From Cordylochernes scorpioides (lineage: Eukaryota; Arthropoda; Arachnida; Pseudoscorpiones; Chernetidae): 64,000 bases of DNA. The stretch spans positions 97,970,874 through 98,034,873 of the forward strand of contig CP092872.1 in NCBI GenBank assembly GCA_030710605.1, given 5' to 3'. Made by a program: the position numbers and the translations under genes. The notes beneath the pieces were generated by a model, which had not been told where the DNA came from, made no database searches, and saw only the letters and a list, made by a program, of their open reading frames with translations. This document shows, piece by piece, positions 11,813 to 23,000 of the stretch; position 1 is the stretch's first letter; every line of letters begins with the position of its first letter.

Positions 11813-12204
11813 TAACAGATAGATTAACTCCGCCTTTGCCGGTCCCAAGCCCGGATGAAAAAGGAAGAGGGGGAGCAGTAACAAGCTTACTAAATAACCT
11901 GGGCTCAGCTGGCCCGGCTGGTAGTAACCTGTAAGGGCTCCTGATCCAGGTATACAGGATGAGCAGCGTTTGTACTCATGTTAGGAGCGGCTGCACATGG
12001 CGTCTGTTCCTCATGTCAGAGGCGGCCATTTCTTTTGGAGCTAAGTCGGCCTGCCACTGAGTAGTGCTCCCAGTCTTAATGACAAAGGCAGACGCATTCT
12101 ATTTCACCCAATCATGATGGTTGTCAAACAGACACCATCAAGGGTCACAACCTAACATGATTGAGTGGAGATAAGAAAGAATAAGAAGAATAACAGATAG
12201 ATTA
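11813..12204 (+). mobile_element. Retroposon copy 1 with 14-bp target-site duplication
   Basis: Element 11827-12190, flanked by TAACAGATAGATTA at 11813-11826 and 12191-12204. It begins ACTCCGCCTTTGCCGGTCCC and ends in a purine tail (AAGAAAGAATAAGAAGAA). Long perfect duplications plus an A-rich tail indicate target-primed retroposition (SINE or truncated LINE). It has no tRNA promoter boxes that I can see. Related copies are at 45342 and 63905. Confidence 0.8.
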
Positions 12205-13090
12205 CTTGCAACCTTTATTATCATTATGATAAAGTACAGAATTTCTCTCTCTCCTATTCAAATTTGTATTTACATAACCACCTTATAGAACTATGTAAAA
12301 TAGAAGTTTCAATCTCTCTCTTTCCTCCAAATTACTTTTAAATTGAAATTAATTTGAGGAAACATTCTGTCAAATATATAGATTCATTGATTCATTGTTC
12401 CAGAATTGAGGATTTCGACAAATTACAAAAACTATAAGACTTTTTATTTTTAAAAAATAGTTATAAATTATAATTTACAATTATACATTTTATAAAAAAG
12501 CGTTTCTCGGTATTTTAGCAAACTATGAACATAAGCCTTTTTAGGACAGTAGAATTACATATAAACATTTTCCATTGCAGTCCTGCTTCCAAAATCACTT
12601 TACTAGGTACCGCTCAAAAGGAGCAACCTAGTTTATGATATTTACAACAATGAATAATATTATGAACTAAATAAACCTTCCAGGGCTAATTTTCTTGTTC
12701 AACTTTTAATTTTCAAGCGTCTTTTTCAAATTTGCGAAACTGAAACATATTGTAAAGTGATATATAAACGTTCTAACATAGAACTTAGAATTAATTACCC
12801 CATTAAACTATATATAAGTTAGCTGTTAACACCATATTACCTATTAAATTACAAACCTACATATAAATAATAGGTGAAGGTTATTTACATATTAAAACAA
12901 GGTGTCTAACGCAGGATTCGATCCTAGTTCATGGCTGTCGGGAATCGTAGGGTTTTAAACACTCCTCCCCCGAACTATCTTTTTCATAGCAGTAAAGACA
13001 ATAGAAGTTTGTTTTATTTAAAAATAAACATTCAAACTTAATAATTTTATTCATTATAAGTAGAGGGCGCTATTGTTTTATGATTAAACT
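12205..13090. other. AT-rich spacer with repeat fragments
   Basis: No gene. 12900-12970 holds a tRNA-like fragment (GGATTCGATCCTAGTTCATG, near-inverse of 55475-55545). 12985-13035 matches the right half of the hairpin MITE at 26588. Confidence 0.5.
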
Positions 13091-13091
13091 A

Positions 13092-13433
13092 GACGGATGA
13101 CCCGGGCTTCGCCCCGGGATTGACCCGCGTGCATATCTACCCGAGTGATATATATTTAAATAAGATTTTTTAAATAATTGTTTGTTATTAGCATTATCTA
13201 TTTGTTTGCATCAGCATAATTTAATCTAATCTTTGATAGAGGGAGCTGTTCGTGAGCTAAGTAGAATAATTTGAATATATAGTTTTAATATTTGATTTAT
13301 ATTTATTTTTAAAACTAGCCTATCGTCTTCCCCGTATTTTTTTACCTATGTATGGAAATTTTGGTTTGAATTAGTGAACTACTGCGAATTTGTATACCGG
13401 ACATACAAACATACAAACATTGATTTTTATATA
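13092..13433 (+). repeat. ACTAG-type dispersed repeat with CCCGGGC hairpin
   Basis: Begins ACTAGACGGATGACCCGGGC. A strong GC hairpin follows (CCCGGGCTTCGCCCCGGG) about 10 nt in. It ends near ACATACAAACATACAAACAT and TTTTATATATA. The opening resembles the repeat at 16013 and its inverse ending at 40043. The Tc1 transposon sits right at its end. Confidence 0.55.
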
Positions 13434-13580
13434 TACACTGCGTGACATTGAAAATGGAACACCAAGAAATAGTGGCCAGAAAGTGATGAAACTCGGCAGA
13501 CAGAGAGAGACAGGGACGAACAAATAAGTGATCTTTATTTCAAAATGATAGTCATAATACAGAGCGAGAACGGCTTCGGC

Positions 13581-14748
13581 TTAGTAGCAAGTAGGACCAC
13601 CGCGGACGGCGATGCACGCAGCAACACGTCTAGGTAGAGAGTCAATCAGAGTACGGATGGCGTCCTGAGGGATGGCTCTCCATTCCCTCTCAACCATTTG
13701 CCACAGTTCGTCTTCTGAACGCGGCTGTGGCAAGGCATGCAAACGGCGTCCAATGATGTCCCAGACGTGCTCGATTGGTGAGAGATCAGGAGAGTACGGT
13801 GGCCAGGGAAGCATCTGTACATCTTGCAGAGCTTGTTGGCTAATGCGAGCAGTGTGCGGTCGGGCGTTATCCTGCTGATAAAGGGCATTGTGTACCCCGT
13901 GAAGGTAGGGGAGTGTCACCGGTCGCAGCACATCATCAACGTATCGTTGGGCCGTCATAGTGCCCTGAATACGAAGTAAAGGTGACCTGGAATCATACGC
14001 GATTGCGCCCCAAACCATGATTCCACGTTGTCGCACGGTGGGGCGTTCCACAATTGCTGCCGGATTGGACCTTTCTCCACGTCGACGCCACACGCGTACA
14101 CGGCGACTATCACTGGACAAGCAGAAACGCGACTCATCTGAAAACACGACCCTGTGCCATTCCGTCATCCACGTCGATCTAGCCCGGCACCATTCCAAAT
14201 GTTGGCACCTATTCGGTGGGGTCAATGGCAGTTTTCTTAGCGGACGGCCTGAGTGCAAAGCCATTAGCAACCAATCGACGGGAAATGGTTCTGGTCGAGA
14301 TGGAATGATCTAGGGTGTCTTGCACATGTTGCAGGATGGCGGTACAAGTGGCTTGTGGGGCCGCCACTGCTTGTCGAAGGATACGCCGATCCACACGTGC
14401 TGACGTCACTCTGGTTGCACCGACATTCCTATAAATTTAAGACGAATAATCCTTTCAATAATTATAATACCGAATAGATTCAAAAAGGATAAGTTTCTTT
14501 ATTTGAAAAATCAATTCAAGCCTTCGGGCGCAAGCTGCCCTTCTACAGGAATAATAGATACAATTTCAAGTAGTCATGTATGTACAGATATATATATTTT
14601 ATTTAAATGGTTTCTCGCTTTGTTCTTGTATAGCGTGAGTGGATCTCATACCCACGTGATTTAGTTTAACTCAAAGAAAAGCCTTGATAAATAGAGGCGT
14701 GTTGCCCCTAGAAATACTAGCTGATTAATAATTTATATCAAGTATATG

Positions 14749-14801
<53 letters not shown>

Positions 14802-15760
14802 CTATTTTTCGCATATCTAGGATTATTTATGAAGTTTTATTTTTTATTATTAAGAAAAATTATTGTTATGTAAATTAGTCAATTGGTTATTATTATTATA
14901 TGCTAATTGTTAAGTGGTGTGATGAAGAGAAAACGGATAATTCTATTTTAGTTTTTGGACCAGCCTATCATATGTCTCCGGGATATCTATGTGTCTATTT
15001 ATACTATTATATTTTGATGAAATCAGTGCTTCCAGTCATCAAAATATAATAGTATAAATAGACACATAGATATCCCGGAGACATATGATAGGCTGGTCCA
15101 AAAACTAAAATAGAATTATCCGTTTTCTCTTCATCACACCACTTAACAATTAGCATATAATAATAATAACCAATTGACTAATTTACATAACAATAATTTT
15201 TCTTAAATAATAAAATATAAAACTTCATAAATAATCCTAGATATGCAAAAAATAGCTTATATATATATGTATAAATAAATATAGGGCATATATTTGATAT
15301 AAATTATTAATCAGCTAGTATTTCTAGGGGCAACACGCCTCTCTTTATCAAGGCTTTTCTTTGAGTTAAACTAAATCACGTGGGTATGAGATCCACTCAC
15401 GCTATACAAGAACAAAGCGAGAAACCATTTAAATAAAAAATATATATCTGTACATACATGACTACTTGAAATTGTATCTATTATTCCTGTAGAAGGGCAG
15501 CTTGCGCCCGAAAGCTTGAATTGATTTTTCAAATAAAGAAACTTATCCTTTTTGAATCTATTCGGTATTATATTCCTATAAATTGCCACATTTCCTTGTT
15601 CCAACCATCTTCTCCACAGTCGGTGCACCGTGGACGCACCAAGGTGTGTATCAGCTGCGATTTGACGTATGAACCAACTTGCCCTTTTCAGTCCGATCAC
15701 CATGCCCCTCGTAAAAGCGTCTGTCTGCTTGAACTGCCTCCGTTTACGATGACCCGGCAT
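13581..15760 (-). pseudogene. Tc1 transposase, interrupted and frameshifted
   Basis: Cut-and-paste transposase, DD34E type, in two pieces. The N-terminal helix-turn-helix part (15760 down to 15572) has GLKRASWFIRQIA..STVHRLWRRW. The piece from 14436 down continues with ..RRILRQAV.. and TISRRL, and the catalytic part reads to 13581: FSDESRF (first D), GIMVWGAI, QQDNARPH (second D), YSPDLSPIEHVWD (E). Two lesions: a palindromic element inserted between codons, duplicating 12 bp (exactly four codons), and a one-base frameshift between about 14240 and 14270, where the catalytic frame replaces the N-terminal frame. All three catalytic acidic residues remain visible. Confidence 0.9.
14425..15583. 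mobile_element. Foldback (long inverted repeat) element inside Tc1
   Basis: A near-perfect palindrome: arms of roughly 540-560 bp (about 14463-15020 and 15036-15571) around a 15-nt loop (AATCAGTGCTTCCAG). It is flanked by the 12-bp repeat ATTCCTATAAAT at 14425-14436 and 15572-15583. The left arm has a (TA)n run of about 48 bp that is short in the right arm. About 27 nt (14437-14463) exist only on the left side, so the ends are not symmetrical. No coding capacity; it would need transposase from elsewhere. Confidence 0.9.
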
Positions 15761-16012
15761 TCTCTGTTATTACACGTGTCTTTTGACACAAGAACAAAAT
15801 TTCTACAATGATTTTCCTTGAAGAAATAACGACACGAATACTGTCCTTTCTGCACGTTCCTTCCCTTATATCTTACTCCATGTGCGCACGAGTGCTGCGC
15901 ATTTTACATCATTTGCATAACTCGTTTAGGCGCGTCTACCCTGAAATTTGCATAATTTTCTGGCCACTATTTCTTGGTGTTCCATTTTCAATGTCACGCA
16001 GTGTATATATTC

Positions 16013-16332
16013 ACTAGCCGAATGGCCCGGGCAACGCCCGTGTTTTACCCGATTGAATGTTTTTATTCAAATACTATTTGTTACAATTATAAATGGACGC
16101 CTTAAATAAATGCATATTTTAGTTAATAACTATAGCCTATGTGCTTTATCTGGCTATGTACTGTTGGCTTCCGTAGGCGTCTCATACTGGGAAAAGGAAA
16201 GAGAGGATTCCATTTAGTTATTAACTAATATATGCATTTATTTAAAGAGCGACCCGCTCCAAAACAATAGTTACAAAAACGAAAGAGCGAGTGGGGGGAG
16301 GCATGATGGGGGGGGGGGGGGGGGGGGGGGGG
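16013..16332 (+). repeat. ACTAG-type dispersed repeat with internal inverted repeat and 25-G run (copy A)
   Basis: Starts CTAGCCGAATGGCCCGGGCA. Contains two inverted copies of TGCATATATTAGTTAATAAC and a 25-base G run (16308-16332). An inverted copy lies at 39745-40043. Non-coding; looks like a non-autonomous mobile element, class unresolved. Confidence 0.75.
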
Positions 16333-17240
16333 CAAAGGTGGCGTGACCGTAGCCAACCAATAGGAGGGCGACATTCCAAAAAAAAGCAAACGGTGACAGA
16401 GAGAGACGACTGATTAAGAAAGACGCTCGTAACTGTATATAGAATTATATGAATTATATGTAGAGGGCGCGATTGTTTTATAATTAAATATCATTATGTG
16501 TTGCGACATTCAAGGGAGGCATTGTGTCAGAAACAAACGACACTGACCTCGGAATTATTGACTCTTGCATCAATACAACGTACAGTCGCAGAGATATGCC
16601 ACTTAAATGGGATTTGGAATTGTTTTACTATCTCAACCACCCTATTCTCCTGATCTATCTCCAAACAACTATCCACCTTTACCCTTTTATTTGAAAAGTA
16701 TTGAGAATAAATCGATTTGACCCAATATAAAAACTTAATATGTACACTGTGTGACAAGGAAATTACTGAAGAACTCCCCCATTACCTGCTTAACTGTGCA
16801 GCCCTTCATGCAGAGAAGAAGGTCCTATATCAACAAATTGAATGTATCAACATTTCACCCGACGTATTGCTTTAAAAAATATCAGCAAACAAATCTAAGG
16901 CAATAGCTTACTATAAAATTTTAGATCATCATTATGTAAGGACCAGTCAACAAGTGAATGACTTTGAGACGAAGAGTAAAGTCAGTTCAATTTCTATGTA
17001 AATAACACAAGATGATTATTACCTTACCCAATTGGGAGAATCTGTATGGGGCATGTCCCTAATAAAGGCTTTTGTGTGTGTGATTTGACCCAATATAGCT
17101 TAAATAAATTTAAAAAAATATATATGAAGAATATAAATAGATAATTCTGACAAATGAAGATTTTTCAGAAGTATTTTGATGACAAGAAGATAAAAAAAGT
17201 GTATAAACACAAATATAAATACACTACACATAATATAAAA
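16333..17240. other. Spacer, no recognised gene
   Basis: 16520-17090 contains short broken frames on both strands (for example a stretch resembling a transposon-derived C-terminus near 16745-16875, GCTTAACTGTGCAGCCCTTC) but nothing I can name. Confidence 0.4.
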
Positions 17241-17248
17241 TGAAATAA

Positions 17249-17254
17249 TTTATT
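17249..17254 (-). terminator. Poly(A) signal of gene B
   Basis: AATAAA on the minus strand (TTTATT on plus), 187 nt past the TGA stop of gene B. Confidence 0.65.
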
Positions 17255-17440
17255 TAAAAGCACAAAGGCATTCCGTACAATATACAAAGTGATTATAAAT
17301 GACCAAGAAGTGGTAGAATAAAAGAGTGAAAATATGCAAAAGTATAAAATACTTAACTTAAAATACCTTACAAAGTCAACATTTGGTACAGTCTAATATT
17401 TGGCAAAGTCGTTGGTTTGAGAATGTGGGGAATAGGTTTT

Positions 17441-19978
17441 TCAATAATGGTGGCCGTGATGATGACCATAGTGGTCACCATGATGACCGTGGCTTTCTAG
17501 ATGGACAGCAGCGGGGTCCTGGTTGGCGGTCCCGGGCTCGTTGGTCCTGACGTGGGCACGGAAGCCGTGGTGGTCCGCCACGTAGTCCACGTGTCTCATC
17601 ACACCGTGCTCGTCCACGTAGCCGTAGGATCCATGGACCCCACCGTGGCCGTCCCCGGACTCCTTGCGGTAGTGGGTTCCCCCGAGGTGGTGATGGTCCC
17701 CGTGTTGTTTGACGTGGTACCCGAAGTGGTATGGATGGGGGTGCTGCATATGCACATAGGAACAAGACTTAGAAGAATACTAAAAATATGCTATTATGTT
17801 GAAAATTTAAGGAACAAAGTTATTTCCTTGTGTTCGTATTGAATATGATGAATGATTGATAAAAATTCGTATTCAAACATCTGTTAAATCAATCCTAATT
17901 TGATGATTTGCATATTATGTGTCTTCTGTATTTACACATTACTAGTTCCATATGTAATATATATGCAAATTTTCTTCAATAATTTTTCCGTAATAAAAAA
18001 AAAAAACATTGCTCTTGTTTGTTCCTTAACCTTTGCACTCCAGAGCGAATATTTATACAAAAATCATAAATATTTATATAATAAACCAGCATATATTGGA
18101 TTGAATAAAAATATTTATCTGCCAAAATTCGGTTATAGATGAACGGCTAATCTTTGTCAAGGCATTACTATATATAAGACTTTTCATACACTCCTCCGTG
18201 TCTCTCTGAAGAATCAAATGTCTATAGAGATACTTGGAAGTCTAAAAAAAGTTATTTGATTGGTGTATGACTTCAGTTAGCTGATAACTTGAGAATCAGT
18301 TAGAAGAGGCGAACACATAACACATCCAGGAAAGGTTGAACATCTTGTTCGAATGTTTGAAGGTATTGCTGGAGTGATGTATGGAAGAGGAATGATGGAT
18401 CAAAAAGAGGATGGTCGAAAATGAAAAGGAGACAGAGGTTGTTCACATTTGGTTATCTCGTGTGTCTTCAATAAAGGTTACTGTGTATCAAATGTCTTTA
18501 AAGAGTTATTGTCTCAATCCCGATATACATGGTAAAAGGTACAACTTCCTTAAGTTTTGTCCAAGAGTATATATAGAGCGAAACTTACATGATGATAGTG
18601 GTCATCGTGATGATGACCGTGATGATGACCACCGTACTGGGCAGCGGTCAGTCCAACGGCCAGGAGGAGGAGGATGGCAGAAGTTAGCTAGACACAGGAA
18701 ATGGTCAGTTGCACATTTCCAACAGGATTCTGACAAGAATGTACCTCACTGAATAGCTTTGCCCGAGCGAGTACTATTGTTTAATATAAGAAAATTGTGA
18801 TACACTATTATTTATTAAAAGATAAATAAACCTTTTTTTATTCAATACGTTTTTGTGTGTGTGATAAAATAATATAAACAAGCTTATTACTAAAGTAATC
18901 AAGTTTGATTTTAAGACGAATCAACCTATATAGCTGATAAGGTTTTCATAAAACTGTTGGAAAAAAAAAGAAGAAACCTGGAACTCTTACCAATATTATG
19001 GTTGAACATTTTCTATGGATTTGACTTCAGACATGAGATATCTTATCGTAAATATAGAGATTGCTTGGTCGGGGCATTCATATTTCTTCATTCATAGAAA
19101 AATGATTTATCTTATCCAATATTCACTGAGTGGCTTTGAGTTGAGGTTTATTTAAAAGCGAATAATTCTTCTTAGTTGATACGTATTTCATAAAATTGTT
19201 GGAAAAAAGAAGAAATCTGGAACTCTTACCAAAATTATGGTTGAACATTTTCTATGGAATTGACTTCAGACATGAAAAATCTTATCTAATATTTACTGAG
19301 TGATTTTAAGTCGAGCTTTATTTAACCTTTCTATGTGATTATATAGATATTTTATAAAATGATGGGAAACAAGAAACCTGGAACTCTTACAAAATAATGG
19401 TTGAACATATTATTTTGAATTCATTCCAGACATGGGGTCTATTATTTAATATTTACTGAGTGGCATAAAGTCGATATTTATTTAAAAGCAAATAAACATC
19501 TAAGCTGATACGTATTTCATAAAACTGATGGGAAACAAGGAACCTAGAACTATTACCAAAATGATGGTTGAATATTTCTTTGGAATATATTTCAGATATG
19601 AGATCTCTAATCTAATACTCACTGAATGGCTTCAAGTCGAACTTTAATCAAAAACGAAACAACTTTCTATGATTATAGCTATTTTATAAAACTGCTGTGG
19701 AAAAGAAAACCTGAAACGTTATCCGAAATAGCATGGTATTCTATGGAATTTATTTCAGACATAGGATATCCAATATTCACCGAGTAGCTTCAAGTAGAGG
19801 TATATTAAAAAGTAATGAACTTCCTCTTTCTTTATGCTTATAGGTATTTAATAAAATTTCTGAGGAAAAGAGCAACCTGGAACTCTATCGGAATCGTGGT
19901 TGAACCTATTCAATGGTTAATATACCTGAAGGAATCTGTCAGTAAACCCACCATGTGAGCACCTACCTTACAAACCAT
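17441..19978 (-). CDS. Cuticle gene B: RR-2 type cuticular protein with short His-rich tail (3 coding exons)
   Basis: Paralogue of gene A on the opposite strand. Exons: 19978-19967 (MVCK, donor GTAGGT), 18687-18589 (33 codons, acceptor ..CTGTGTCTAG, donor GTAAGT), 17743-17441 (acceptor CATATGCAG, stop TGA); introns phase 0; about 137 aa. The signal peptide runs through exons 1-2 (TSAILLLLAVGLTAA), then Gly/His. The RR domain is nearly the same as in A (VDEHG instead of VDDHG), ending TNEPGTANQDPAAV. The tail is only about 18 residues of His/Gly/Tyr, against about 130 in A. Exon 2 is 99 nt in both genes. Intron 1 holds a degenerate 165-bp array; intron 2 holds a piece of the 118-bp element right behind the donor. 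Secreted, chitin-binding cuticle component. The small exons are inferred from signals and the match to A. Confidence 0.85.
18447..18580 (-). repeat. 118-bp monomer fragment in intron 2 of gene B
   Basis: One monomer in inverse orientation (GGTTATCTCGTGTGTCTTCA through ..CTTAAGTTTTGTCCAAGAGT), ending about 8 bp from the exon 2 splice donor at 18588. Confidence 0.85.
18880..19925. repeat. Degenerate ~160-170-bp tandem array in intron 1 of gene B
   Basis: About six diverged units. The marker ACTGAGTGGCTT or a variant occurs near 19125, 19295, 19455, 19621 and 19779 (spacings 158-170). Each unit also has GGAACTCTTACC and ATGGTTGAACAT. One unit includes a fragment (GAGATTGCTTGGTCGGGGCA) related to the flank of the MITE at 39278. 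Confidence 0.85.
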
Positions 19979-20016
19979 GGCTGGTGTGGATATAGAACTG
20001 CCCACATGGCCGGCCG

Positions 20017-20056
20017 TTATATACCCTGGTTCCAGCCGGCGTCCATCCTTGGTACC
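20017..20056 (-). promoter_or_regulatory. Core promoter of cuticle gene B
   Basis: On the minus strand GGTACCAAGG (20056-20047) is followed 33 nt later by TATATAA (20023-20017), as in gene A. The ATG is 45 nt after the first T of the TATA box. GGCAGTTC near 19999 could be the initiator. A satellite array begins about 30-40 bp upstream. Confidence 0.75.
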
Positions 20057-20089
20057 AGGGGACATTCTCCCCATGGTCGACCTTTGTTA

Positions 20090-23000
20090 ACCTTGTGACA
20101 CATACTCTACTGCAACAAATCACTTACTGAGTTAATAATTTATTTCCCTATAGTGTAGAACATGTCTATATCCATGTGTTATATCGTGTGTTGAGTAGAA
20201 TTTATTCATCTTGTAACACACACTTTAATGCACAATAACAAAATGCACTTACTGAATCAATAATATAGGTCTCTATAAGTGTAGAAGGGGTAAACATTCA
20301 TGTCCTGTATCGTGTGTTATGTAGAATATATTATCCTTTATCAACTCGTTTATTCAGTTGATAATTTAGGTCTCTGTAGTGTAGAATGTGTGTAAATCCA
20401 TGTCTTATACTTGTTGTGTAGAAATATTATTTTTGTATTGCACACTCTACTGCAACTCAACACAACGCACTGAGCTAATAATTCAGTTTTCTATAGTGTA
20501 GAACATATCTACATTTATGTCTTGTATCGTGTGTTGTGTAGAATTTATTATATTCGTGCCACGCACTCTACTGCACCTTAACAACTCACAATGAATCAAT
20601 AATTTAGATATCTATGATTTATAACGTGTGTACATTCATGTATTGTATCGTGTGTTGTGTAGAATTTATTCTACTTGGGTCATTTTATTAAAACTCGCTT
20701 ACTGAATTATTAATTTAGTTATCTATAGTGTAGAATGCATCTACATCCATGTCTTATATCTTGTTGTGTAGAATTTATTTTTTTTGTATCACACACTCTC
20801 AACTGCAATTTAACAACGCACAGAGTTAATAATACAGTTCTCTATAGTGTAGAATATGTCTACATCCATGTCTTATATCTTGCTGTGTAGAATTTATTCT
20901 CTTTGTATCACACACTCTCAACTGCACTTTAACAACGCACTGAGTTAATAATACAGTTCTCTATAGTGTAGATTGTGTCTAGATCCATGTCTTATATCTT
21001 GTTGTGTAGAATTTATTCTCTTTGTATCACACACGCTCAACTGCACTTTAACAACGCACTGAGTTAATAATACAGTTCTCTATAGTGTAGAATATGTCTA
21101 CATCCATGTCTTATATCTTGCTGTGTAGAATTTGTTCTCTTTGTATCACACACTCTCAACTGCACTTTAACAACGCACTGAGTTAATAATACAGTTCTCT
21201 ATAGTGTAGAATGTGTCTACATCCATGTCTTATATCTTGTTGTGTAGAATTTATTCTCTTTGTATCACACACGCTCAACTGCACTTTAACAACGCACTGA
21301 GTTAATAATACAGTTCTCTATAGTGTAGAATGTGTCTACATCCATGTCTTATACCTTGCTGTGTAGAATTTATTCTCTTTGTATCACACACGCTCAACTG
21401 CACTTTAACAACGCACTGAGTTAATAATACAGTTCTCTATAGTGTAGAATGTGTCTACATCCATGTCTTATATCTTGTTGTGTAGAATTTATTCTCTTTG
21501 TATCACACACTCTCAACTGCACTTTAACAACGCACTGAGTTAATAATGCAGTTATCTATAGTGTAGAATGTGTCTATATACATGTCTTATACCTTGCTGT
21601 GTAGAATTTATTCTCTTTGTATCACACACGCTCAACTGCACTTCAACAACGCACTGAGTTAATAATGCAGTTATCTATTGTGTGGAATGTATCTACATCC
21701 ATGTCTTATACCTTGCTGTGTAGAATTTATTCTCTTTGTATCACACACGCTCAACTGCACTTCAACAACGCACTGAGTTAATAATGCAGTTATCTATAGT
21801 GTAGAATGTGTCTATATACATGTCTTATACCTTGCTGTGTAGAATTTATTCTCTTTGTATCACACACGCTCAACTGCACTTTAACAACGCACTGAGTAAA
21901 TAATACAGTTCTCTATAGAGTAGAATGTGTCTACATCCATGTCTTATATCTTGTTGTGTAGAATTTATTCTCTTTGTATCACACACTCTCAACTACACTT
22001 TAACAACGCACTGAGTTAATAATACAGTTCTCTATAGAGTAGAATGTGTCTACATCCATGTCTTATATCTTGTTGTGTAGAATTTATTCTCTTTGTATCA
22101 CACACGCTCAACTGCACTTTAACAACGCACTGAGTTAATAATGCAGTTATCTATTGTGTGGAATGTATCTACATCCATGTCTTATACCTTGCTGTGTAGA
22201 ATTTATTCTCTTTGTATCACACACGCTTAACTGCACTTCAACAACGCACTGAGTTAATAATGCAGTTATCTATAGTGTAGAATGTGTCTATATACATGTC
22301 TTATACCTTGCTGTGTAGAATTTATTCTCTTTGTATCACACACGCTCAACTGCACTTCAACAACGCACTGAGTTAATAATGCAGTTATCTATAGTGTAGA
22401 ATGTGACTATATACATGTCTTATACCTTGCTGTGTAGAATTTATTCTCTTTGTATCACACACGCTCAACTGCACTTCAACAACGCACTGAGTTAATAATG
22501 CAGTTATCTATAGTGTAGAATGTGTCTATATACATGTCTTATACCTTGCTGTGTAGAATTTATTCTCTTTGTATCACACACGCCCAACTGCACTTCAACA
22601 ACGCACTGAGTTAATAATGCAGTTATCTATAGTGTAGAATGTGTCTATATACATGTCTTATACCTTGCTGTGTAGAATCTATTCTCTTTGTATCACACAC
22701 GCTCAACTGCACTTCAACAACGCACTGAGTTAATAATACAGTTCTCTATAGTGTAGAATGTGTCTACGTCTATGTCTTGTATCGTGTGTTGTGTAGAATT
22801 TATTCTCTTTGTATCACACACTCTCAACTGCACTTCAACAACGCACTGAGTTAATAATGCAGTTATCTATAGTGTAGAATGTGTCTATATACATGTCTTA
22901 TACCTTGCTGTGTAGAATTTATTCTCTTTGTATCACACACGCTCAACTGCACTTCAACAACGCACTGAGTTAATAATGCAGTTATCTATAGTGTAGAATG

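Larger units (their letters stand above)
13436..16003 (-). mobile_element. Tc1-type DNA transposon (disrupted)
   Basis: Terminal inverted repeats of at least 45 bp start CACTGCGTGACATTGAAAAT at 13436 and mirror to ..CACGCAGTG ending at 16003. TA lies on both sides (13434-13435, 16004-16005). The transposase is on the minus strand. Removing the 1.1-kb palindrome nested inside leaves about 1.4 kb, the usual Tc1 size. The element lies between two ACTAG-type repeats. Confidence 0.95.
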
